Source: Pisolithus tinctorius (lineage: Eukaryota; Basidiomycota; Agaricomycetes; Boletales; Pisolithaceae). Taken from it: a DNA stretch of 64,000 nucleotides. Positions 1 through 10,870 of the stretch are shown here, in pieces. The stretch spans positions 1,364,001-1,428,000 of the forward strand of contig JANFAH010000014.1 in assembly GCA_024663395.1 (NCBI GenBank), in the 5' to 3' direction. Within the stretch, counting starts at the first letter, position 1. The number at the start of each line of letters is the position of its first letter. Under the pieces are notes generated by a model. The model was not told where the DNA came from. It did no database searches and saw only the letters and a program-made list of their open reading frames with translations. A program made the translations under genes and the position numbers.

Positions 1-2530
1 AGCTAGCTCAAACAAAAGATTGAGAACAATAGTGTTGTATGGCTCAGGGAGTAGCCCCTCAAAGATGGGGATGGCACACTGAAACATGCCTTGTTAAAAT
101 CTGGTCAATAACAGTACATAAAAATGGAAGTCCTTGCCTGCAAAATGTCCTCAAAATCTCGTGCAGCAAGTCTTGAGAGATCTGACACATTCTTGCTAAA
201 CTTGAGTATGGTATCCCTCCCAAAAGTCAGCATCAAACAAAAACTGCCAATTGTCAGTACTTCAGTATTTAAGTCAAAACAGCTATGTGCACATACCAGG
301 TGTTGAATTCCTGTATTTTGTTATCACCTGCCTCATAAAGGATTCAGATGAGATGTGTTAGTGTTGCCTTCCATCCTCCAAGCTCAAACTCATGCATGAA
401 ATCCAGTACAAGCATCCTGTAAAAATTAAACCCAAATCATGACAGCTTCTTGGAAAAGGCATTCTAAAAAAAGGAATACATCCATGAGCCTGCCACACAG
501 CACAATGTTGTCAGTGTGGTGCATACCTGAGTTGGAACCAGAGAAATGTGCCAAGAATCTTCTCAACTGCAGCACTAATAACACCATGACCAAAATCAAA
601 GATTGCCCTGCATGCATTCTCAATAGAAATCCTCTGGCTCTCAGTGTCAACTTGCTGTTTTCTATTGCAGATCTGACTATCTTTCTTTGATCCTAGTTGA
701 AAAACATTCTCCTTCTCAACAAGACAATGTGGACACAGACACTTTCCCAGGAACTTCATACAAGTGAGTAAAACCCTGGAGATGCTGTAATTTGGGGCTT
801 ATGTATGAGTTATGTGATATGTGAATGTACTTTTCAGGATAACTGGCTGAATAAGTGAAAAAGCATGGAAATACCCTGCATGACACTCCATCAGGGAATT
901 TAATTATCATACCATGTTCATATGCCTTGAGGAACTCTGCATCCAGCAGGAATGCCCAGATTGCTTGCATGAGTTCATGTTTGCAGTGAGTAAGTACCAC
1001 TGCTGTAGCACTAGTGCCATATGTGACCCAGTAAAAATCTTGGATTGTATCAGACAGCTGAGTGAATTATGTATTAGTGGCAATTACATTAAATTTTGAT
1101 GTGTTACCTTCAGTATGTAGGCCAAGTGATGAGCAGCAAAGGAATTGGGTTTGGCACATATATTTTGACTGGTTCCCAAGGTAAAGGTATATTGGCCACA
1201 ATGCAGCATTTCCAAAACTTGCAAGATGGGTTGAATCTGACCAGAGTGTGATTGCAGTGATCATGGTCTCGAGATTACAATCACATGGCTGTGCCTTGAC
1301 CTTCTCATGTTCTTGCAGCATGACATTGGCTGTGTAGACCTCTGCAAAGATTTGTTCAGGGATGGCATCATCATCTGGTTGCCAAAATAGCTTGTATAGG
1401 GTTGCATTGTATTCCTCAGCAGCTGACTCTGCAAATGCTGCCTTAATTACCTCTGTGAGCTTGTGATAATTGAGACCTTCAACCCGAAATTCAGGCACAT
1501 GGTCTTTGGGGACTTTGACTTTTTCACATGGCAGTCAAATCTTAATGGTAGCTGTGTGCCATGAGTCTGATGCAAAGAGTGTCAACTTGTCCAGTCACCT
1601 TAATTCCCATTGAGCTGTGAAGTTACACAGGTGTCCACAATCAAAGTCATCTGCTAGGATTACATCATGCACAAGGTGGTCAAGATCATCTAGAGATTTC
1701 TGAATAGAACCACTGTAAAACCAGCCCATGAGGCACCATACAGTCACATTCAGGAACAGGGTGAAGTAATTGTTCCTGAGCTGCTGAAGTGGGTTACTAA
1801 ACTGAGGAAACCAGCCTTCATCCTTGCCACTGCCATGTTGCAAGGTAGGGCTGTCACATAGATGCTTGATGGGGGTCTGTCCCTCTGGATCATATGACAG
1901 GAGCCTGCTTTGAAATTCATGGAATAAGCCATATGCATTGCATTCTGTGCATGTGGCCCCATGGTATAAAGGTGTGTCTAGGGAAGACAGCCAATGACCC
2001 TTGATCTCCATAGGATCATTTGGTGTGTATTCACAGGTAGGAGACTCCAGTTCCCTGCCATCCTGCTCATCATGGATATGGAGGACAGGTACAGGTGCTG
2101 GAACAGCTGGCAATTCATCTCAGTAATGTTTGGGTAGATGGTGGGTGCATTTTGGCAGGCCTGAGGGTCGATGTTCAACATTTTCTGCCAGGTCTGGCCT
2201 GTCAAACTGGAGTCATATCAGTGAGTATTCAGTTAACTTCTTGCAGGATACCATCTCACCCCCAAACTGCTAAACTCTGCCAGCTGTTGGGCATGCAGGG
2301 CCTCTTCCTCCTGCATTTCTCACTTGCACCTGGCTGCTTCCTCCTGTCACAGGCAATCATCTGTCTCACGTTCCACAAGATACTCCCAATACTGCTGCAG
2401 CAAGACTTCATCAGCCATCTGCTTTTTTGTGCACCAGTGTGCTTCATGTATCGCAAGTCCATGCTCACTTCAGGTGACCTTCCCACAGGATGGACAGGTA
2501 ACTGGCATGGTCTGTTGCTCACTGGATGGT
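1..2530 (-). mobile_element. Plavaka-type DNA transposon remnant (decayed transposase, cut by window edge)
   Basis: Fragments of one transposase lie on the minus strand in N- to C-terminal order. Near 2500-2400 is a CPSC..H..H..C zinc finger with an in-frame TGA. Near 2113-1595 is a stretch with TCEYTPNDPMEIKGHW. Near 1498-1067 is the segment with ITLWSDSTHLASFGNAALWP and YLGNQSKY. Near 1000-716 is HCKHELMQAIWAFLLD with FTYSASYPEK, and near 759-511 is KFLGKCLCPHCLVEK. These motifs and their order match Plavaka/KDZ-group transposases of agarics as I know them. Several frames and stop codons separate the pieces, so it is a pseudogene. The catalytic C-terminal part would lie left of the window. 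No terminal inverted repeat was found. CpG is almost absent. Confidence 0.82.
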
Positions 2531-2606
2531 ATGTAGCTTCTTGCTAGGATGCTGTTGAATTATGTACTAATATTATTTGCACTTTTTTGATTGGATTTGC
2601 CCAGGC

Positions 2607-2614
2607 TTTATAAG
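2607..2614 (+). promoter_or_regulatory. Possible TATA box of the DUF6698 gene
   Basis: TTTATAAG lies about 45 bases before the ATG at 2659 that opens the DUF6698 reading frame. The position is plausible for a TATA element. No other promoter element was recognised. Confidence 0.35.
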
Positions 2615-3197
2615 AGGCCAGAATTGTTTTCAGCATCACACTTCTGTCTTCACTCACTATGTCCTCTCACACCCCTGTCATTGACCCTTTACTTATGGCT
2701 AACCAGCCACAAACTCCAAGCTCCAAGCCAAAACCCCTGAAAAGCTTCAATCTGCCACCAGCCCAGTCAGCAATGTGCAAACTGGCAGGACACAAACTTG
2801 CTTGCCTCGTCAACCCATTTATACTGCCTTGAACTGCCCTCAAGGTTGGAGTTATGTATTGGATGGGTCATGATGCAGACATTGACATGTGAGACCTATG
2901 CATAGAGTCTGTAAACATGTTGTCTTACTAACAATCTCGACTCACTAGGGACATTGAAGAGATTCCCCACTATCTGGAATTCTTTGACACCATCCTCATC
3001 CATGTTCCATGGTTAGAACAAGAACTCTTCAAGATCGACTCTAGGGAACTCGCTGCAGTCACTAATAAGGTTAGTTATATGCACATATAGTTGACATCCT
3101 GTCATGACCAAACATGACTACACTGTGTGACATCCTAACATTTATTTGCAGTTGACAAGTGGTATGAGTGAGCAACACTCAATGGACCTCAGTTCAG

Positions 3198-5043
3198 TGT
3201 GAGTCAAAGTGTGGAAAGGTGGTGAAAACCAACCAAAACCAACACCAAAGACAAGTATGAGCAAGTGGTGGTTTACCTCTGTGGAACCTGGAGGGCAGAG
3301 AAACCTGATGTGGGGGAATTTCAATGGTAGGTGCTCCTAGTGCAAGTCGTTGACAAGTTACGCAAGAGCAGATGAACAAGTGATGACTGGATGGGGGATG
3401 CTGAACAGAGTGAAGGTGTTCAGCTGAAAGGACTTCTTGGAATAATGGACTTCAATAAAACATGCTCCTGGCACAAGTTGTTGACGAGTTACACAGAAGT
3501 GGAGGGATGACTAAGCAAGACTGCTGACTAAGAGGAAGCTTCAGATGATGAAGGATGGCAGATAGACTCTTCTGAATGAGCCTCAACTACCAAGTATATG
3601 AATGATGACAGATAGACCCCTTTGTGGAGCCTCAACTGTCGACGATGAGATAGGCACTGAACTGACTGCTGAGTGAATGGCTTCTTGTTCACTTGTGGGT
3701 AGCTAAGTACATGGGGGTGTATATACTGTGGGGGGAGCACAGCTTGTGACAAACAAGGCACAAACACTTGGTAAGTAATGAGTAAGGACTGAGTAATCAT
3801 GATGAGTAAGTGAGAAATGAAAAGTAAGCAAGCAAAGAAGATTGGTAAGTATTGGCAATGAATGAGTCAAGGATAGTCAAAATATCACAGAATGAGTCAA
3901 ATAGAATCAGAAACTGAGTAAGTGCACTGATATCACATTAGGGGGTGGTGATGCAAGTTAGATCTCAGTGGAGACATCTCTAGATCCAAAGATGGCATGA
4001 CAGATGGTCAGTGTTTCCAGATAAGGAAGTATTAATTCCAGAATTGAAGGGCATGAGTCAGGCATCAAAGGGGGGCTAGGGCGTTGGGGGTCTGTGGGGC
4101 AATGGGAGCATATGTGATCACGTCTCCCACCCTTTCATCCTCTCAGCGAAGTTAACAAAAACTTCATGAATGGGGCTCTGAAGGAGGAGGAGAAGGGGGG
4201 ATGTCTTCTGCTGGATCTTGCAGTAAGAAGGCAAGATGCATGTCATACTTGTCATGGATGTGATCAGGGAGGCTGGAGAACAGTAGACCATACTGCAGCT
4301 GTTGCAATGTGGGGAGAATGATGGACGAGACTGGAATAAAGACAGTGCAGGGAGCAGGGAGGAACGATCCATATGCTTCATCAAGAGGGGAGACTGAAAC
4401 AACCACATAAGACCTTTCTAACTGAGTGACAGACCTGAGGTGACCAAAGAACATCCTTCTGGAAGTCATACTGACAAGGAGAACATGCTGACCAAGCTGC
4501 ATGGGATGAGATGGGGCTGACAATGATGGGATGAACCAGGGGGCTTCAGGATGGAAGCTGGTGGGAACACCTGGCAGATATATGTAGCCACTGTCTCTAG
4601 CAAATGAGACAAGCAAGATGATTGATGAAGAGGTGGCCATGATTGATGGACTTAGCAAAATGAGCATCTGATGGATGGAGTGCTGTAGAAACACGTAGGG
4701 TGTGAGGATCCTCTCCAAATTTGGAAGGAAGAATCGTGGGGCTGAGCACTTTAAGCGAGTGTGAGAATGGAGTCGATATCTTTGGAAATGGTGGAGATAC
4801 AATGAAAACCAGAATGCCATACACAGGTGCTAAAGACCTTTAATGCACGCTTAACTTGCTTCCTCTTTTCTCTTTAGCACTGACAACTCGTTCTTGTGCA
4901 AAGGATGACTGTTAACATCCAGCAGTCTTTCTACACATGAGGCCTTTAGTCTTCATCTGCATGCAGGGGCATTGTGTGCAACTCGTCGACAAGTTAGGCA
5001 GAGTCAGCTGTAACCATGTCCACAACACCTTTGGTGTGTGACA
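3198..5043 (-). mobile_element. Solo LTR (copy A) of a Gypsy-like element inside the DUF6698 gene
   Basis: The 1846-bp sequence begins TGTCACACACC (minus strand, from 5043) and ends TTTGACTCACA (at 3198). It is the inverted near-copy of 15822-17669. Flanking 4-bp target duplications are TCAG (3194-3197) and TCGG (5044-5047); the single difference is a CpG to CpA change. No internal retroelement region adjoins it: both sides read straight into DUF6698 coding sequence, so it is a solo LTR. It contains a TATA-like motif near 3720 (minus) and a 218-codon open frame. TG..CA ends and the TATA motif support an LTR. A non-autonomous element of another class is not excluded, since no full-length relative lies in the window. 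Confidence 0.78.
4164..4820 (-). CDS. Open reading frame carried in solo LTR copy A (unknown, 218 codons)
   Basis: This unbroken frame is shared with the second LTR copy (16045-16704), at about 90% amino-acid identity by hand alignment. It reads MAF.FSLYLHHFQRY at the start, has SYVVVSVS..DEAYGSFLPA in the middle, and ends in a proline-rich tail. No known domain was recognised. Several differences between copies are His or Gln in one and Arg or Trp in the other, as expected for CGN codons decaying at CpG. It may be a chance open frame, or a protein once encoded by the element. It lies upstream of the LTR TATA-like motif, so the LTR's own promoter would not transcribe it unless a second start exists. 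Confidence 0.3.
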   Translation of the reverse strand: MAFWFSLYLHHFQRYRLHSHTRLKCSAPRFFLPNLERILTPYVFLQHSIHQMLILLSPSIMATSSSIILLVSFARDSGYIYLPGVPTSFHPEAPWFIPSLSAPSHPMQLGQHVLLVSMTSRRMFFGHLRSVTQLERSYVVVSVSPLDEAYGSFLPAPCTVFIPVSSIILPTLQQLQYGLLFSSLPDHIHDKYDMHLAFLLQDPAEDIPPSPPPSEPHS

Positions 5044-5569
5044 TCGGTGAAGCATGCAGGCTTAGCTTACATCCCACTGGACATGAAGAAACCATTTGTG
5101 CTTGACCCCCCACTGCCAAAAACCAAAGACAAGTCCAAGTGAGGGTTCTTCCATCCAGATCTTGCCAAGTTGCTGTGTCCCCAGAAAAAGCATCAGACCT
5201 TTGATGAGGATCCAGAGTTGTAAGTTTGCCATTCATTCTGCAATGTCCCAAAATCTACTGATAAAACTGCAGTATGATGGCTGCAATACAAGATGGTTCA
5301 ATCAGGGTCACTGAATACATGTGGCCATCATATTTCTATGAGGATGGTGTCTATGACCCAGAGGACAGGTCCAAGGGTCTGTTCCATGGTCACATTGCTT
5401 GGTGTGTAAGTGTTGTACTCTGTTATGCATGCCAACATTTATGTCCACAGTTCTATGTCCACCTCTTCATTAGGCTGTCTGCAGTGACAAATGGAACTGC
5501 GAAGAGCATGGCTGCAAAGAAATCAAAGAACCACACATGGAGTCTCAATACTGTCACTCCTAACATTAT

Positions 5570-5861
5570 TAATGAAGATATGAGTTTCTCAGTGTATGAA
5601 GTAGTCACTGTATGAGTACCTAATGAAGGTATGAGTTTCTACACTATGTCAGTACCAAGTAAACAAGTGGGAATCTAGCTATACTCACCTCAGTGTACAA
5701 AGTAGTCACTGAGGTGGAAAACAATGGTGCAGAAAATTTATAGTACAGTAATTAGTAAGCATGTTGACATTGGAATTTAATTCCAAGGGTTGGGGAGAAA
5801 TTCCAAGCCCTCTGGGCGAAACTCTGAGATGTTACTGTAACTCTGGGTTGCATACTTGACA
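5570..5861 (-). repeat. Copia 3' LTR
   Basis: The left LTR on the plus strand is the 3' LTR of the minus-strand element. On the minus strand it begins TGTCAAGTATG and ends CTTCATTA. It matches 10332-10623 over its full length. The flanking host base string on its left is ATTAT. Confidence 0.9.
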
Positions 5862-5875
5862 CTCCCCCTCAATCA
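5862..5875 (-). promoter_or_regulatory. Copia polypurine tract
   Basis: TTGAGGGGGAG on the minus strand directly abuts the 3' LTR. This is the expected place and composition for the primer of plus-strand DNA synthesis. Confidence 0.7.
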
Positions 5876-8800
5876 GAACACAGTCCGAGTGCAGATGTGA
5901 AATGTTTCGCCTTGATGCTTGGTAAAGGTTTGGTAAGGGTATCAGCGACCATGTCATCAGTAGGACAATAAATAAGGTGAAAGGAATGATTTTCCACAGC
6001 AAAACAAATGAAGTGGTATTGTATGTCGATGTGCTTGGTGCAAGCATGGTAGCTGCCATCCTTGGTGAGTGCAATGGCAGATTGGCTGTCAGAATACAGT
6101 GGGATAGGGTGTTTGAGTGATTGGAAAACTTCCCCGATGAGTCATTGAAGCCACAGGCCCTCTTTGGCTGTGTGAGTTGCTGCGATGTACTCTGCTTCAG
6201 CAGTGGAGAGTGTTATGAGTTCTTGTTTCTGCAAAGCCCAACTGATAGCTCCTCCATCCAGTAGATAGGCATATCCACTTATAGCACGTCAATACTCCTG
6301 TGAAGCTCCATCTGCATCAGTATAGCCCTCAAGGCCTCATTCTGAATTTCTGAACATCAAAGTGAGTGCTTTTGTGCCTGAGATATACCTGTAGATTCAT
6401 TTCATGGCTTCCCAGTGAGTCATGTTGGGTGCATTGTTGAACTGTGCGACTGTGGAGACAGCAAATGCGATATCTGGGCATGTTCCAACAGTGAGGTGCA
6501 TGAGGGAGCCTACAGCAGCATGGTAGGGTACATTCTTCATGCATGCAGCTTCTTCAGCTGGCTGCAGAATTTCTCTGCAGGAGAGTTTTATGCCAGGGTC
6601 CATCAGAATTGCAGCAGGTTTGCAGTCAGCAAGGTTGTATTTTGTTAGGATGGCCTCAATGTATGACTGCTGTGACAGGGATATGGTGCAGGCTTCTCTA
6701 TTCTGTGTCACCTTCATTCCAAGTAGCCAACTGATGGGCCCTAGGTTGGAGATTTTAAAATGAGTGCTGATCTCCTGTTTAAATGAGTGAATTAATGATG
6801 GGGAACTGCCTGTCACAGTGCAGTCATCAATGTGGCTGGCAAGGATGAGAATTTCCGATCCTATGCAACCATAGAATACTCCCCAGTCTGTGTGTGCTCT
6901 GGTGAGCCCAAGATCCACGAGGGTAGTGCACAGCTTCTGGTACCACCAAAGCATGCCTTGTTTTGAGCTGTACAATGCTACATTTAGCTTCCCAACTGGA
7001 TGGGAAAAATTCCACCCTACAGCATAGCCCTCAGGGAGCTCCATGTAGATGTCTTCACCATCTCTGAGTTTGCCATTGAGGAATGCCAAGTGGAAATCAA
7101 ATACATTGATATCCCAGTCATTGCATATGGCAATTGCTAGTATGGTGTGGAGAGATGTGAGTCTTGCAACAGGAGCATATGTTTCATCATAGTCAATGCC
7201 CTGGATCTGAGAATAGCCCTTAGTGACTAGGCGGGCCTTGTACTTCTCGATTTCTCCGGTGGCATTGCATTTGATCTTGAAGACCCATTTGCATCCTACA
7301 ACGTTTGCACCTTTGGGGCACTCAATGACATCCCAGGTATGTGCTTCCTCTAGGCTCTTTAATTCCGCATTTATGGCATTTTGCCACTTTGGCCAGTCAG
7401 CTTGGGATTTTGCCTCATGGACTGTTGATGGGTCCAGCCCTTCAGCTTTGGCCATCCCTGCCACCATAGCATACACAATGTTAGTGTCATCCTCATCAGT
7501 AGCTAGTTCTTCATTGAATACATAGGTGGCATTTTCTCAGGATTTAGGGCTGTTAGGGTTGCTGTTGCTCTCTCAGAGTTCTTTTACAAAGTCAAAAGGG
7601 ATGCACCCATCATGAGTGCCTTCCCCTGCATGTAGGTGCCTTATATAGTCTGATTTGAAGCACTGGCAAGTGGAATGACAAGGTTGAGGTGGAGGTGTTT
7701 TGAAATTCTCTCTGAGTGGGTCCGAAATGAGTCTCGGAATTTCCAAAGTTGCTTTGGTGGGTTGCTCGACTATCTGCAGGGCCTCGGAATTTCCCTGTGA
7801 AGCTGTGGAATTTCATTCTGAGGCATCAGAATTTCCTCCTGAGGCATCAGAATTCCCCTGCTCCCCCTCAAGCAGCATACCATGTGGTACAGACACATCT
7901 TGGCGCTCAAAAATGACACTTCTTTCAATTCCAATTGCTTGTGTGTCAGGCCAGTAGATGCAGTGGCCATCACTCTCAGGGTCAAAACCTACCCAGTGTC
8001 CATCTTGGGCTCACATGTCTAGTTTGGAGCCAGAGGTGTCATGGACCTTGACATGACATCCCCAGACCAGAATTCTTGAGAGGTCAGGTGGTCTTCAGTA
8101 GAGCTTTTCATAGGGAGTTTTTGTGCCTAGACAGCAAGTCGACAAGCAATTTTTGAGCCAAGTAGCATGCATAATGGCCTCCCTCCAGAGGTTCTTGGGT
8201 AGGCCACTGGCATGAATCATTGCACGTACATGCTCAACGAGTGTTCTGTTGAGTCATTCTGCAACTCCATTGTGTTCAGGGGTATCATGGATGGTTATGC
8301 ATCATTCTGTGCCTCAGGATTTCAGATATTCCGAAAATTCCACACTAAGATATTCTCCCCCTCAATCTGAGCAAAGTTGCTTGACTTTGGTGTCAAATTG
8401 CATGTTCAGCCATGCTTCATAGGCCTTGTACAACGTGAAGGTCTTGGCTTTCATCTTCTGGAGGTACAGCTTGGTGTAGCAGGTGTGGTCATCTGTGAAT
8501 GACATGTAGTACTGACTGTGGCCAGGGGTTTGGACTGGAGAAGGTCCCCAAAGGTCTGTGTGGACCTCATCACCAAGGTGTTCATGGCAGGGTGGGTCAT
8601 GCTCCTTCCCAATGGGCTTCTGAGTTGCTTTGGCATATTTGCATGAATTGCATGTGCCCATGGTAGAATGTGCCTCATCCAGTTTAATTCTGGTGATTGT
8701 GCCATCCTTGGGCATGTGCCAGATGGCTTCGGGAGCAATGTGACCAAGCCTGATGTGAATCCCCTCCATGGTGAGGGACTCTGTGGCCTTAGCTAGGCCT

Positions 8801-9322
8801 GCAAAGGCACAACGAGCTTGTTTGAGGCAGTAGAGGCCTTTCTGCATCAGAATTTCAGCTACTTTCTTTTTCCGAGCATCAAAAATTTGACAACACTTGT
8901 CTCGGAATAATGCCACATACCCAGCAACATCAAGTTTGCTGACAGAAACAAGCATGATTCCCATCTTGGGAACATAGAGCATGTCCTTGAGTTGAATATG
9001 GGTTTGCATAGTGCTGTTTGGGAAGTGAGATTGCAAGGTTGCCTTTTCTGATGGCATGGAAGGTGTGGTTGTCAGCAGCAGTGATAGGTTTGGGAATGAT
9101 TGGCTTGTAGTCGAGGAATTTGCTGTGGTAGGCAGACATATGATGTGAAGCACCAGAGTCAAACAGAATGGTCTCTTCTGCAGAACTTAGGCTTTCACCT
9201 GTGAGCAGAGCATGGTCATAGGTGTTCATATACATGTCTTCTTCATCAATAATGATATCCTGGAGGTTCGGAATTTCTTCCTCCACAATTTCCATCAGCC
9301 AATCATCTTCCTGCAGGTGCAC
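5862..9322 (-). pseudogene. Copia pol (protease, integrase, reverse transcriptase, RNase H), broken
   Basis: The protease is read near 9322-8930, with active-site ILFDSGASHHMSAY. The gag-pre-integrase HHCC finger is near 8800-8600 (IRLGHIAPEA and CNSCKYAK). The integrase core follows (DEVHTDLWGP, then SFTDDHTC, then the GVAE*LNRT region near 8260). The reverse transcriptase lies in one 359-codon frame at 7476-6397, with WVFKIK, KARLVTKGYSQ, AFLNGKL and the catalytic HIDD (usually YVDD). RNase H follows to 5862 in pieces with EGYTDADGA, STAEAEYIA and HIDIQYHFI. TGA replaces arginine in motifs such as CSD*GGEY and VAE*LNRT. A small frameshift separates protease from the next domain near 9000. 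Confidence 0.92.
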
Positions 9323-9325
9323 TAG

Positions 9326-10267
9326 CTAAACTCCATCAGGTTCAGAGTCAGCGCTGGTCTGTGCACTCAAGCTGGCTGATGCACTGGCTGCAGTGGCCAC
9401 TTTTCCAGTACCTTTCTCCTTCTTTTTCCCTTTTCCCTTGTTCTGGAACCACTTGGGTGCTTGCCCAGCTTTTCCACCACCCTCTTCCCAGCATTGATCT
9501 TTCATATGACCTTTCTTTCTGCAGTTTTCACAATTCAGCTTCTTTCCATCCTTCACTGAGTAAGCCACATCTTTGGAATTTCCAGAGTTTCCAGAGTTGC
9601 CTCTCTTTGTCCACATTTGGTGCCTATCATATTCATCAGAAATTACTTTGATGATGAAGTCTGGAGATAGGTCCTTTTGCATGACTAGGGCCAAAGACAT
9701 CATAGCTGCAAGGTTGGAGTTGTACAAAGCAGGAAGTGAACTGAGGATGATGGCTGTGAAGTCATCATCTGTGATTGACTGTCCAAGTGTGGCAAGTTGT
9801 TTGTGCAGTGCATGCATCTTGTCAAAGTGAGTGCAGACATCGCCTTTTTCCAAACAGTGGGATTCTTGGAGTTTTCTCTGAAGGTCAATTGCGACGATGT
9901 GAGAGTGATTTTGGAAAAGGTCAGTGAGGACACCCCACACACTCTTTGTAGTCTCTTCCTTCAGGACTTGAAGGAACAGAGATTCTGGGAGTGACACAGC
10001 AATCACTTGCTTGACATGTCCATTGTCCTTTGCCCATTGCTGGAGTTTTTCTGGGTATTTGTTAACAAGTTTTTGCTCTGTGGCTGTGGGCTTCCAGGAG
10101 GTGTCTTTCCCTGCTGAAGGGTCCTCTGGTTTCACGTCCAAGCCAGTCAGGTGTCCAATCAGCCCTTTTGAACTGACAGCCCATTCAACCCAAGCCTTGT
10201 AATATAGCCAGTTGCTTCCATCCACATTTAGGGTTGGGACTTGTAAGGAATGATCATCTTTCACCAT
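9326..10267 (-). CDS. Copia Gag (UBN2 type) with zinc knuckle
   Basis: This intact 313-codon frame starts at the first ATG after the primer-binding site. It forms the nucleocapsid that packages element RNA. The N-terminal two-thirds is of the UBN2/retrotran_gag type (NWLYYKAWVEW, then IVAIDLQRKLQE and FDKMHALHKQL). A CCHC zinc knuckle CENCRKKGHMKDQC lies near residues 245-258, followed by a Lys/Gly-rich RNA-binding stretch. It ends in TAG, and the protease frame continues in the same phase, so the TAG may be a mutated Gln codon or a point once read through. It has kept an open frame while pol is broken. Confidence 0.88.
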   Translation of the reverse strand: MVKDDHSLQVPTLNVDGSNWLYYKAWVEWAVSSKGLIGHLTGLDVKPEDPSAGKDTSWKPTATEQKLVNKYPEKLQQWAKDNGHVKQVIAVSLPESLFLQVLKEETTKSVWGVLTDLFQNHSHIVAIDLQRKLQESHCLEKGDVCTHFDKMHALHKQLATLGQSITDDDFTAIILSSLPALYNSNLAAMMSLALVMQKDLSPDFIIKVISDEYDRHQMWTKRGNSGNSGNSKDVAYSVKDGKKLNCENCRKKGHMKDQCWEEGGGKAGQAPKWFQNKGKGKKKEKGTGKVATAASASASLSAQTSADSEPDGV

Positions 10268-10312
10268 AGTGGGTATTGATGCTGTGTATTAACTCTTTTG
10301 GAATTAGAGCAC

Positions 10313-10331
10313 AAGAGCGGGGCTCATAACC
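10313..10331 (-). promoter_or_regulatory. Copia primer-binding site matching the tRNA-iMet anticodon arm
   Basis: Right after the 5' LTR the minus strand reads GGTTATGAGCCCCGCTCT. Its complement, AGAGCGGGGCTCATAACC on the plus strand, looks like the anticodon arm of an initiator methionine tRNA (CAT anticodon inside GGGCTCATAACC). Drosophila copia and Ty5 prime from an internal cut of tRNA-iMet in the same way. It is not an independent tRNA gene: the acceptor and T arms are absent. Confidence 0.75.
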
Positions 10332-10623
10332 TAATGAAGGTATGAGTTTCTCAGTGTATGAAGTAATCACTGTATTAGTACCTAATGAAGGTATGAGTTT
10401 CTACACTATGTCAGTACCAAGTAAACAAGCAGGAATCTAGCTATACTCACCTCAGTGTACAAAGTAGTCACTGAGGTGGAAAATAATGGTGCAGAAAATT
10501 TATAGTACAGTAATTAGTAAGCATGTTGACATTAGAATTTAATTCTGAGGGTCAGGGAGAAATTCCGAGCCCTCTGGGTGAAACTCCAAGATGTTACTGT
10601 AACTCCGGATCACATACTCAACA
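10332..10623 (-). repeat. Copia 5' LTR
   Basis: The right LTR on the plus strand is the 5' LTR of the element. It starts TGTTGAGTATG on the minus strand, next to the host duplication ATTAT at 10624-10628. It should hold the element promoter. No clear TATA box was identified in it. Confidence 0.9.
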
Positions 10624-10870
10624 ATTATCGCATACATACATATCATGGTAAGTGGGTCTCATCATGAATGTTCAAGCTGACATCCTAATACTATAATCTA
10701 GTCTTACATTACACTGAGTTCTGCACCCAAATGGACGCATGAAGTAGGCGAGGTAAACCTAGAACATATGGCAGCTTTAATTCTGGAAATATTCAATGAC
10801 TGTGATGATTGGACATGTGAAACACTTGAGTGGTGGAACTCATATGTGTCATCACAGTTATGTCAACATG

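Larger units (their letters stand above)
5570..10623 (-). mobile_element. Complete but decayed Ty1/Copia retrotransposon
   Basis: The 5054-bp element has two 292-bp LTRs (5570-5861 and 10332-10623), perfect ATTAT target duplications (5565-5569 and 10624-10628), a primer-binding site, gag, pol in Copia order and a polypurine tract. The order on the minus strand is gag, protease, gag-pre-integrase, integrase, reverse transcriptase, RNase H. It is inserted in the DUF6698 gene. The open frame is broken by frameshifts and by stops that are mostly TGA at arginine positions, so it is not autonomous now. The LTRs are about 93% identical (21 differences in 292 by eye), but nearly all are transitions at former CpG sites, which would inflate any age estimate. 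Confidence 0.93.
2659..10870 (+). pseudogene. DUF6698-family gene, split by a solo LTR and a Copia element
   Basis: Three exon blocks of one protein are separated by insertions. Block 1 (2659-3197) starts MSSHTPVIDPLL and includes EIPHYLEFFDTILIHVPWLE and, after an apparent intron ending near 3151, MSEQHSMDLSS. Block 2 (5048-5569) continues VKHAGLAYIPLD, then HPDLAKLLCP and the family hallmark EYMWPSYFYEDGVYDPEDRS, then SLNTVTPNII. Block 3 (about 10629-10860) gives the C-terminal signature ETLEWWNSYV. Removing the 3198-5043 LTR with one 4-base duplication, and the 5570-10623 Copia element with one 5-base duplication, rejoins the blocks in order. TGA stops (e.g. in KTKDKSK*GFFHP near 5140) replace expected arginines. 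DUF6698 proteins are expanded in agaric genomes and have no known function. The gene is dead here. Confidence 0.75.

Noticed and set aside
10311..10335. tRNA gene or fragment on the plus strand
   Set aside because: Only the anticodon arm matches and it lies exactly at the Copia primer-binding site; no other tRNA arms are present.
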